Assembly: GCA_964463145.1 (NCBI GenBank)
Contig: CAYXBG010000091.1
Span: forward strand, 1-6,392
From: CAYXBG01 sp964463145
Lineage (GTDB): Bacteria; Acidobacteriota; UBA6911; RPQK01; CBDAPI01
DNA: 6,392 nucleotides
Direction of reading: 5' to 3'
Notes under the pieces: generated by a model
Told to the model about the DNA's origin: nothing
Databases searched by the model: none
Seen by the model: the letters and a program-made list of their open reading frames with translations, nothing else
In this document: in pieces, positions 1 through 6,165 of the stretch
How the letters are laid out: each line of letters begins with the position of its first letter
Position numbering within the stretch: position 1 is the first letter of the stretch
Made by a program: the position numbers and the translations under genes

Positions 1-252
1 GGCAATTCCAGTATTTCCGCTCGTAGCATCAAGTATTATTTTCCCGGGAGACAGCCGTCCCGACTTCTCAGCTTCACTAATGATATTCGCCGCTGCACGG
101 TCCTTTACTGAACCTCCCGGATTAAACCATTCACACTTAGCAAAAATCCGTATCTTCTCGGATTGGAACACCTGTGTAATTTGAACTAAAGGGGTGTTCC
201 CTATACTACACAAAAGGGCACTTTGATTAGTCCTGAGCGTTCCTGTAGGCAT
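1..252 (-). CDS. Cysteine synthase (O-acetylserine sulfhydrylase, CysK/CysM family), N-terminal part, cut by window edge
   Basis: A PLP-dependent enzyme that joins sulfide to O-acetylserine (or a related activated serine) to give cysteine, the last step of assimilation. Only the first 84 residues are in the window and the frame is open at position 1. Visible family motifs are SIGNTPLV (residues 16-23), NPGGSVKDRAA (44-54) with the Schiff-base lysine at K50, and ATSGNTGIA (76-84), the substrate/phosphate loop. The NPGGSVKDRAA form is closer to CysM than to E. coli CysK, but the isoform cannot be fixed from the N-terminus. Two in-frame ATGs lie side by side (255-253 and 252-250). I choose the second because the AGGGGAG motif at 264-258 sits 5 nt from it and only 2 nt from the first. 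The chosen start overlaps the cobA stop as TGATG, which implies translational coupling. A cystathionine beta-synthase-like enzyme is the main alternative. Confidence 0.93.
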   Translation of the reverse strand, partial: MPTGTLRTNQSALLCSIGNTPLVQITQVFQSEKIRIFAKCEWFNPGGSVKDRAAANIISEAEKSGRLSPGKIILDATSGNTGIA

Positions 253-1010
253 CATATCTCCCCTGATTCATGGGCCCCAATTTCAGCAAGGACTACCGAA
301 AGTTCTCCCATTTTCACAACCTCTCCTATTATGAGAACCAAAGGTGCTGTCAGTGACTCTGCCTTCACTCTATCGGCGATAGATTCCAAGTCAGCAAAAA
401 CCGACTTCTGCTTTGTCGTGGTTGCCTGTTCGACAACAGCGGCGGCAGTATCACTCCTCTTACCAGCTTCGATCAGGCCATGGCAAATCCCTGATAAATG
501 CGCATATCCCATCAGGACAATAAGCGTATCCAGCCGCACCAATGCACCATAATCCAAGTCTTCGGAATGCCCTGTGATAATAGTGCAACTTCGTGCCACC
601 TCGCGGTGAGTGACAGGAATTCCAATACTTGCCGGTGCAGCAATAGCACTGCTAACACCAGGCACTACCTGGCAGGAGATCCCTTCACTTAGACATATTT
701 GTAGTTCCTCTCCCCCACGTCCGAACACAAAAGGATCTCCTCCCTTAAGCCGAACCACACGCTTTCCAAGCCTTGCTTTTTCGAGCAATATTTGATTGAT
801 CTTGTCCTGTGAAGTGGCCGGGCCACCAGGTGTCTTTCCCACTGGAATAACCTCGCACCCTTCGGGGATCTGATCGAGTAATTGCAAATTGATTAGCCTA
901 TCGTGCACGACAACATCAGCTCTTTGCAGCTGTGCTAATCCTTTAACCGTAATTAGATCTGCATCTCCAGGACCCGCTCCTACCAGCGCCACCTCGCCTC
1001 TATTTGACAT
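252..1010 (-). CDS. cobA: Uroporphyrinogen-III C-methyltransferase (SUMT)
   Basis: Cytoplasmic SAM-dependent enzyme that methylates uroporphyrinogen III at C2 and C7 to give precorrin-2, the entry point to siroheme (and cobalamin). The 252-residue length is normal for stand-alone SUMT. Motifs are all in place: GAGPGD (residues 11-16), VRLKGGDPFVFGRGGEE (86-102), VPGVSSA (117-123), PVTHRE (132-137), TGHS (146-149), a VLMGY segment (165-169) and IIGEVV (227-232). There is no fused dehydrogenase/ferrochelatase domain as in CysG, nor a fused uroporphyrinogen synthase. The ATG lies inside the end of sirB (11-nt overlap), with GGAAAG about 8 nt upstream, so the two are probably translationally coupled. 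Since the operon encodes a siroheme enzyme, siroheme supply is its likely role here. The next enzyme, precorrin-2 dehydrogenase, is not in the window. Confidence 0.96.
   Translation of the reverse strand: MSNRGEVALVGAGPGDADLITVKGLAQLQRADVVVHDRLINLQLLDQIPEGCEVIPVGKTPGGPATSQDKINQILLEKARLGKRVVRLKGGDPFVFGRGGEELQICLSEGISCQVVPGVSSAIAAPASIGIPVTHREVARSCTIITGHSEDLDYGALVRLDTLIVLMGYAHLSGICHGLIEAGKRSDTAAAVVEQATTTKQKSVFADLESIADRVKAESLTAPLVLIIGEVVKMGELSVVLAEIGAHESGEI
258..264 (-). promoter_or_regulatory. Ribosome binding site of the cysteine synthase gene
   Basis: On the minus strand this reads AGGGGAG, inside the last codons of cobA. It lies 5 nt upstream of the ATG at 252 and 2 nt upstream of the ATG at 255, so it decides between the two adjacent in-frame starts. 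Confidence 0.55.
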
Positions 1011-1815
1011 TTAACAATCTTTCCGAGGATTCTAGAGATATCCAAGCAGTCCTCTCGCGTACTAGTTGGTGAATAATGGAAGTGATCTCAGGATTTAACC
1101 CTATCGGATTATCAATCTGGTAAAGACGTCCTCTTTCATCTATCCAACGTAATCCGTTTTCTTCTCCATAACCCAACGATTCAATCCCACATATTTCCGC
1201 TACTTCCTCAGCGTGAAGTCCGCCGCCCAAAAGAAAAGGCACAATCAGAACCTGCTCTACATTTACTCCCTCAAGAGATTCCTGAGGAGTGGGGGTATCG
1301 GAAATGAAAGCGGGTATTACAGTACTGCTCACCTGTTGGTTTTCCAGCTCCGCAGCCGCAGCCACTGTTGTCAAAGAACTCGAGGATGAACGAGGAGTCC
1401 CGTGCCCAAGAATAACCACAGCTGTCTTATGAGGATCCCATCTAGATGTTCTTAGAATCGTCCTACATCGTTCTAATAACAAGGCTCGCATAAGATCATG
1501 ACTTCCCAAAGCAGGACTCATCCACAGGTCTAGCTCAGAAGCTCTCGGATGCCTGAGAATTTGAGGTCGGAGAACCTGGTGGGTATAGTACCCCTCCGCC
1601 ATAAAAACAGGCACCACCAAGGCCAAGTCACCCGACACAAGTCCAAGTACATCCTCAAAAGTCGGACTACCTTGGTGAAAAGCCAGCAGAACTTCTCCTA
1701 CCCCAGGTTCATCCCTAAGTTCTCGAGCAATAGAAGCCATCAGATCGTCAACCTGACGTCCTCGAGAACCGTGAGAAGCTAAGATGACAGAAATCCTCAC
1801 ATTTCGGCGGCTCAT
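1000..1815 (-). CDS. sirB: Sirohydrochlorin chelatase, two-domain SirB/CbiX type
   Basis: Class II chelatase that inserts metal into sirohydrochlorin. With a sulfite reductase in the operon, ferrochelation to siroheme (SirB) is more likely than cobalt insertion (CbiX), but the sequence alone does not decide. It has 271 residues in two repeated halves. The first half holds ASHGS (H15) and GYYTH (H79). The second holds LGHGTPR (H138) and PFLLGGGLH (H201). Both halves therefore keep the two metal-binding histidines at near-identical spacing (64 and 63 residues). A run of five serines (143-147) follows the second motif. I start at the ATG at 1815, which overlaps the cysH stop as TAATG. The same frame is open up to a GTG at 1857, but that would add 14 residues lying over the end of cysH and unlike any chelatase N-terminus. 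Confidence 0.92.
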   Translation of the reverse strand: MSRRNVRISVILASHGSRGRQVDDLMASIARELRDEPGVGEVLLAFHQGSPTFEDVLGLVSGDLALVVPVFMAEGYYTHQVLRPQILRHPRASELDLWMSPALGSHDLMRALLLERCRTILRTSRWDPHKTAVVILGHGTPRSSSSSLTTVAAAAELENQQVSSTVIPAFISDTPTPQESLEGVNVEQVLIVPFLLGGGLHAEEVAEICGIESLGYGEENGLRWIDERGRLYQIDNPIGLNPEITSIIHQLVRERTAWISLESSERLLNVK

Positions 1816-2597
1816 TACCCCCCCACTTTCTCGCCACTTTTCACATGCAAGCCACACTCGGTTTTAGAAAGTCCAGCCCAACGACCTTCCCTGGAATAGT
1901 CACTCATAGAAGCACCCGGAACATGCTTGGTGCACTGCATACAACCTATGGAAGGATATCCCTTTTTGTGAAGTTTATTGTGAGGGACATCGTGTTCCTG
2001 TATGTATTCCCAGATCTGACTGCGTGTCCAGTCCGCCAAGGGTGAGATCTTCCAAAGCTCGTGATTATGTTCCCACTCGACCTTGCTCAAATTCTTACGA
2101 TGTGAAGATTGATCTCTTCGTAGGCCCGTCAACCACACCTGAGAATCTTTCAAAACCTCCTTCATGGGAAGAACTTTACGCAAAAGACAACACACGTCGG
2201 GATCGCGTTCCCAAAGTTTTTCCCCATATCCCTCCTCTTGCTGCTGCGGAGTCAAATGAGTACCTGCATTAACGAATCTCAAATCTGGATAATGCTCCTT
2301 CATCTCATCGATCAGAGCATAAGTCTCTGGGAAGAAAAATGCTGTATCCATATAGACAACCTCGAGCTGGACCTTCAATCGAGACACCATCTCGACAAGA
2401 GCACAGCCTTCCATCCCGAAACCAGTCGACAACGTGATCTGTCCAGGCTCAAAATGTTTGAGTACGACTGCGATCAAACTTTGTGGATGGTCTAGGTGCT
2501 GGTTGTCCAGCCACTCTGGAAGGCCTTGCTTTTCCATCTCATTACCTTTTGCTTGGTTTTCCGCTCCATTGATTTCGAGTTGCAAAACTTTTGTCAT
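1815..2597 (-). CDS. cysH: Assimilatory adenylyl-sulfate (APS) reductase, [4Fe-4S] type
   Basis: Reduces activated sulfate to sulfite with thioredoxin or glutathione as donor. It has 260 residues. The nucleotide-binding region shows LSTGFGMEG (56-64) and MDTAFFFPETY (83-93). A CC pair (C136-C137) and a CxxC (C219-C222, GCMQC) are the four cluster ligands that mark Fe-S reductases, which normally use APS rather than PAPS. The mobile C-terminal catalytic cysteine is present as C248 in KTECGLH, after the usual REGRW (236-240). The start at 2597 has GAGGA 7 nt upstream. An ATG at 2537 (residue 21) is possible, since the first 20 residues carry no family motif. A 25-nt gap separates it from the gene before, and its TAA overlaps the sirB ATG. 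The last codons run through seven Gs. Thioredoxin as donor is inference. Confidence 0.95.
   Translation of the reverse strand: MTKVLQLEINGAENQAKGNEMEKQGLPEWLDNQHLDHPQSLIAVVLKHFEPGQITLSTGFGMEGCALVEMVSRLKVQLEVVYMDTAFFFPETYALIDEMKEHYPDLRFVNAGTHLTPQQQEEGYGEKLWERDPDVCCLLRKVLPMKEVLKDSQVWLTGLRRDQSSHRKNLSKVEWEHNHELWKISPLADWTRSQIWEYIQEHDVPHNKLHKKGYPSIGCMQCTKHVPGASMSDYSREGRWAGLSKTECGLHVKSGEKVGG
1818..1824 (-). other. Seven-G homopolymer before the cysH stop codon (slippery heptamer)
   Basis: The end of cysH reads GTG GGG GGG TAA on the minus strand, so the G run forms an in-phase X-XXY-YYZ heptamer directly before the stop. A one-base backward slip would continue as GTA ATG AGC, which is the sirB frame. 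It also sits where a sirB ribosome binding site would be, but only 2 nt from the ATG, so sirB has no well-spaced Shine-Dalgarno motif and may depend on ribosomes arriving from cysH. Confidence 0.4.
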
Positions 2598-2622
2598 GCT
2601 GTCGTCCTCGTAATTAGTCAGG

Positions 2623-3192
2623 TTAAGTAAGTCTCTCCAGCAGATAATTAACGTTCATTGAACCGTTTGTACTGTCCAAGACCAGCGTTAATCTTTCTGA
2701 TGGGTCTTGTGAATGTTCGATTGAAAAATCAATTCCCTTAAAATGCTGTTGCAGGAAATCGGAAAGAACCGTTTCGAGTTGAGTAACATCGTCAACACTG
2801 GACGTATTAAGTCTGTCGTTTACTAGGACATCAAACTGAACATCCATAAACGCAATCGCCTCACTCTCAAGCATGGAAGCCGCAGACAGAACTGTTTTAA
2901 ACACTTTGCGCAGACATTCTTGTGGCTTTATCTCCAAATCAAAGGGACGCCTGCGTACATAGGAAAAAGCCGGTTTAAACTCATCAAAACTTAGGCTGAA
3001 TTGGCCCTCGTGAGCCACCAACAAAATCCCTGGACCATCTTTGACATGGCTATAGTTGTGAACATCTATTAACAGATGATCTTCAAAAACCTGCTCTTGG
3101 ATCCATCTATGGAAAACGGGGATATACTCCGATACTACTAAACTCTCAGGGGGGACAATTTTCAGCCGAATCCCAAGCTTATTCCAATTCAT
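2623..3192 (-). CDS. Conserved protein of unknown function coupled to the sulfite reductase gene
   Basis: I cannot assign a named domain. The 189-residue sequence looks soluble: no signal peptide, no membrane segment, no cysteine cluster (a single Cys at 93). Segments that look like conserved family blocks are PVFHRWIQ (25-32), LLIDVHNYSHV (40-50), GPGILLVAHEG (53-63) and VNDRLN (124-129). They resemble uncharacterised proteins I recall from beside nitrite/sulfite reductase genes, but no search was possible. H28, H45, H49 and H61 with D43 and E62 could form a metal or ligand site, which is only inference. Its ATG overlaps the reductase stop as ATGA (4 nt) and cysH follows after 25 nt. It occupies the place between reductase and cysH that DUF934 holds in many proteobacterial operons, though I see no resemblance to DUF934. 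A role in assembly, stability or electron supply of the reductase is plausible but unproven. Confidence 0.85.
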   Translation of the reverse strand: MNWNKLGIRLKIVPPESLVVSEYIPVFHRWIQEQVFEDHLLIDVHNYSHVKDGPGILLVAHEGQFSLSFDEFKPAFSYVRRRPFDLEIKPQECLRKVFKTVLSAASMLESEAIAFMDVQFDVLVNDRLNTSSVDDVTQLETVLSDFLQQHFKGIDFSIEHSQDPSERLTLVLDSTNGSMNVNYLLERLT

Positions 3193-5486
3193 TGGTCGGC
3201 CCCTACAATACCTTTGTCACGCTGAGAGGAAATCGGTACTGATGAATCGACCATACGGCTCTCGGCAATTTTGGCATAACATGAATGTGCCGCCTCAATA
3301 AAAAGTTGCGCCTCTTCGACCAACTGCCTCGAACCATCAGCGTGATCTTCTTCTGGCTGTGTATGTCGCCTTAATAAGTAATTAGCAAACTTCCCTTTTG
3401 CGAATCGGTCGAAAAAAATCTTGGTATCATAAAAGCGCTTCTTGAATTCCCTTACGATAGTTCCTGTTTCGTTAGGGACGTCCAAAAACTCAGTTTTAAC
3501 AAGCCCTTTGGCAGCTTGAACCATGGCCTCAAAACTACTCTTACTCGCGGCTACCACATTTCCTTCATCTAGACTCACCTGAGCTTCAAACAAGAGTCTT
3601 TCGGCTTCAGCTAAATCGAAATCTATGAGCGAGACCACTTCACCCGCACATTCACCTATCCCCATATCGCCCATACTAAATTCACGAGGATCTCCCCAAT
3701 CAGAATAAAACTTAGGATCCTCTTCATATGTCGGAACCTTCGTAAGGTCCTGTATCATGCCACGAAGATCCTTCTTCCCAATCCTCCCCACAAAGTCCTT
3801 GAAAGGCTCTTCGCTGACCCTGTCCTCAACATATCGACCAGTAATGCGCTCTATAACAAGTGGTATCGAACGCGAGGGTACTGAACCAATCCCCATTCCG
3901 TAAGCACCTGCATTGTCACCCCAGCTCCCACCCAATACGACTTGGAAATGAGGGACCTTACGATTGCTAACGGTTCGGCTGGTCCCATAGAAACCTAGAT
4001 CTGCTACATGGTGTTGCCCACAGGAATTAAAACATCCGCTGATCTTGATTCTTAAATCAGTTACAGCCTCATCCAATTCAAGTGATTTATTGGAGAGCCT
4101 TTTCCTTATCTCAGCAGCAAGACCTCGCGATGAGGCGATCCCTAGCTTGCACGTGTCTGTACCCGGGCAAGCTGTCACATCTGCTATTGTCCCTGCCACT
4201 GGATTGGCCAATCCGATCTTGTTTAGTTCTTTGTATATCTCGAGTAGGTCCGTCAGCTCGACCCAGCGCAGAAGGATATTTTGTTCTACCGTTGTCCGCA
4301 GTTGGTCCTGGCTATAACGTCTCGCAATCTCCCCAACAGCCCGGAGCTGTGAACTAGATATATCTCCCAATGGCAGTGCAATAGCAACTGTGCCAAATCC
4401 TTGCTGCCTCTGCAAAGAAACATTAGCCTGATACCATACCTTGAACCCCGGCAACGCCTCTTCCAGATCCAATCGAACCAATTCACGAGATTCTTTTGAA
4501 AACTCACGCTCGTCTTCAGAATGGATAGACCAATCCCTGGCTTGAGGCATCTGTGCTCGTTCTTCTTTAAGTAGCCTTCGGAATTCATCAATACCCAGTT
4601 TCGCAACCAAGAATTTAAACCGAGCTCTGGACCTATTCTCTTTCTCGCCAAGACGCGCAAAAATACGTGCGATTGCTTGAGCAGTGGGAAGGAGTTCCTC
4701 TACAGGCAAAAATTCATCCAACAGTGTCGCCTGATGTGGGACTGCTCCGAGACCACCTCCAACATAGCATTCAAAGCCACGGCGCTCTATTCCGTCTTCA
4801 ACACGCACCGCAGCAATAAGGCCTAGATCGTGCATTTTGGCAAGACCGCAAGCTTCACCCCTACACCCCGAAAAAGCCACTTTAAACTTACGTCCAAAAT
4901 CTTGTGTATCGGGGTGTCCTAGCAAAAACTCGTGCATACCTCGGGAATAGGGTGTGACATCGAAAACCTCTCCCTGACAAACACCCGCCAGAGGACAGGC
5001 AGTAACATTACGAACACTGTTACCACAAGCTTCACGAGTTGTAATGCCCACCGAGGCCAACCTTCTCATCATCGACGGTGTGTCCTCTATATGCACAAAA
5101 TGCAACTGGAAATCCTGCCGCGTTGTTATATGAGCTACTCCACCGCTGTACTCCTCTGCTAAATCAGCGAGAACATCTAGCTGATCGGGAGTCACTCCAC
5201 CGAAAGGAATCTTAATACGCTGCATCCCAGGAGCATCCCAAAGAGTTTCAGGACCCTTGACAGAATCTCCGCTAGGATAGTCGAGGGTCTGCCTACGGAT
5301 CCCATCGTGACGACTACCATTGTCATAACGCTGCCCATAGACACCTCTGCGCAAACGACTTTCAGCAAAGACTTTCTCATCCATCTGTCCTTGGAATCTT
5401 AGTTTGATCTGAGTCTCAAATACATCGATCTCCTTGCTCAGTTCAGAATCGATGCGCCCGTTAAGTTCTTCCTTCCAAGTTTTCAT
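3189..5486 (-). CDS. Siroheme nitrite/sulfite reductase (ferredoxin-dependent type) with a C-terminal helical extension
   Basis: Six-electron reductase using siroheme coupled to a [4Fe-4S] cluster. The setting points to sulfite to sulfide. It has 765 residues. The N-terminal half carries RRGVYGQRYDNG (46-57), DAPGMQRIKIPFGG (84-97), TTRQDFQLHF (121-130), EACGN (152-156) and GRKFKVAFSGC (198-208). The second half has the cluster/siroheme ligands C440 and C446 in TACPGTDTC, and C485 and C489 in SGCFNSCGQH, and the core ends near GECAGEVV (611-618). Residues 622-742 form an added helical region resembling HEPN domains. No flavin domain is seen, so ferredoxin is the likely donor. The start has AAGGA 6 nt upstream of the ATG. 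A 56-nt gap separates it from the DUF4202 gene, and its stop overlaps the next start as ATGA. Nitrite as substrate cannot be excluded from sequence alone. Names used for relatives include nirA, sir and sirA. Confidence 0.96.
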   Translation of the reverse strand: MKTWKEELNGRIDSELSKEIDVFETQIKLRFQGQMDEKVFAESRLRRGVYGQRYDNGSRHDGIRRQTLDYPSGDSVKGPETLWDAPGMQRIKIPFGGVTPDQLDVLADLAEEYSGGVAHITTRQDFQLHFVHIEDTPSMMRRLASVGITTREACGNSVRNVTACPLAGVCQGEVFDVTPYSRGMHEFLLGHPDTQDFGRKFKVAFSGCRGEACGLAKMHDLGLIAAVRVEDGIERRGFECYVGGGLGAVPHQATLLDEFLPVEELLPTAQAIARIFARLGEKENRSRARFKFLVAKLGIDEFRRLLKEERAQMPQARDWSIHSEDEREFSKESRELVRLDLEEALPGFKVWYQANVSLQRQQGFGTVAIALPLGDISSSQLRAVGEIARRYSQDQLRTTVEQNILLRWVELTDLLEIYKELNKIGLANPVAGTIADVTACPGTDTCKLGIASSRGLAAEIRKRLSNKSLELDEAVTDLRIKISGCFNSCGQHHVADLGFYGTSRTVSNRKVPHFQVVLGGSWGDNAGAYGMGIGSVPSRSIPLVIERITGRYVEDRVSEEPFKDFVGRIGKKDLRGMIQDLTKVPTYEEDPKFYSDWGDPREFSMGDMGIGECAGEVVSLIDFDLAEAERLLFEAQVSLDEGNVVAASKSSFEAMVQAAKGLVKTEFLDVPNETGTIVREFKKRFYDTKIFFDRFAKGKFANYLLRRHTQPEEDHADGSRQLVEEAQLFIEAAHSCYAKIAESRMVDSSVPISSQRDKGIVGADQ

Positions 5487-5542
5487 TTCGCTTCCTTTTA
5501 ATTGACTAGGGTAACCGACGTTAATCTCTCAAAACGGAACTA
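5487..5542 (-). other. Intergenic spacer before the sulfite reductase gene
   Basis: This 56-nt spacer holds the reductase ribosome binding site (AAGGA, ending 6 nt before the ATG). I see no convincing promoter pair, hairpin or terminator in it, so the DUF4202 gene and the reductase are probably on one transcript. Confidence 0.4.
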
Positions 5543-6154
5543 CTAAGTGCTAGTCGCAGCAGTTACTAGCCTGCGAGCCTCTCCGGAAAGGCTTGACACT
5601 ACAGACTGTGCTGCACCATGGCCAACAGGAGACATTTTGTGCCAGGTTTTACGCAAAATATTTACGACCTTTTCTTCACTATGTTTCTTTAAAAATTCCT
5701 CGTATTCGATCTCCAGAAAGAGCAAACAAATGGCGTCTTCTAAAAGTTGCACTTCAGGATCCAGCTTAAGACGCACCTTCTGGACTAGCTCCTGAACCCT
5801 TTGGATAACGGATCCACCATACCCCGCAGCCTTTAGAACAATTTCCGCTTGTTCGGCATGGTGTCTGGCAAGTCTGCGCCTCCACTTCTGGTACCCAGAT
5901 CGATCCATTGGGTAGGTTTTTCGGGCAATCTCCCATCTCCGGATGTGTTGGCAACGAGCCGCTAGAAGTAGTGCTTCCGAAGGGTTTTCTGAGAGCTGCT
6001 CGACCCAATACTGAAGCCGTCGATGATAGAGCAATGACCAGGCAATTTCATTGCCATCTTTCTCTATCTTACGAGGATCCTCACAGTCAATAGCTTCAAA
6101 TCGCTCGAGGGCATTCTCGAAATTTTCAGATCTCACAGTACTGGAACGATTCAT
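5543..6154 (-). CDS. DUF4202 family protein
   Basis: A 203-residue soluble, mostly helical protein that matches what I know of DUF4202. Recognisable blocks are RFEAIDCEDP (18-27), AARCQHIRRWE (65-75), TYPMDRSGYQKWR (80-92), LARHHAEQAE (95-104), QLLEDAICLLFLE (136-148) and ILRKTWHKMS (166-175). The length is normal for the family and there is no signal peptide or membrane segment. No biochemical function is established that I know of. The spaced histidines (H44, H70, H98/H99) with E139-D140 recall all-helical metal-binding folds of the HD type, which is speculation. The ATG at 6154 has AGGAAG 7 nt upstream, with a further GGAGG before it. It is first in the visible sulfur operon, 56 nt before the reductase on the same strand, so a role in or regulation of sulfite reduction or siroheme handling is suggested by position only. 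Confidence 0.9.
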   Translation of the reverse strand: MNRSSTVRSENFENALERFEAIDCEDPRKIEKDGNEIAWSLLYHRRLQYWVEQLSENPSEALLLAARCQHIRRWEIARKTYPMDRSGYQKWRRRLARHHAEQAEIVLKAAGYGGSVIQRVQELVQKVRLKLDPEVQLLEDAICLLFLEIEYEEFLKKHSEEKVVNILRKTWHKMSPVGHGAAQSVVSSLSGEARRLVTAATST

Positions 6155-6165
6155 CTCTATTCTTC

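Noticed and set aside
223..552. 109-codon open frame on the plus strand, antisense to cobA
   Set aside because: It is Ser/Thr-rich with no motif, the typical look of the reverse complement of a real gene. Other plus-strand frames across the window behave the same way.
1815..1857. Longer SirB starting at a GTG at 1857
   Set aside because: The extra 14 residues lie over the end of cysH in another frame and do not resemble a chelatase N-terminus. The ATG at 1815 begins just before the family strand and ASHGS motif and forms a TAATG junction.
2024..2495. Overlapping plus-strand open frames antisense to cysH
   Set aside because: Both are opposite a gene with full catalytic motifs, and neither has recognisable conserved sequence or a convincing ribosome site.
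4286..4660. 124-codon open frame inside the sulfite reductase gene, minus strand
   Set aside because: It lies wholly within a well-supported gene in a different frame, has a skewed Arg/Leu/Trp-rich composition and no recognisable motif.
5487..5542. Internal promoter in front of the sulfite reductase
   Set aside because: A TTGAGA-like element exists, but at 17 nt spacing the -10 position reads CTAGTC, which is not a credible match.
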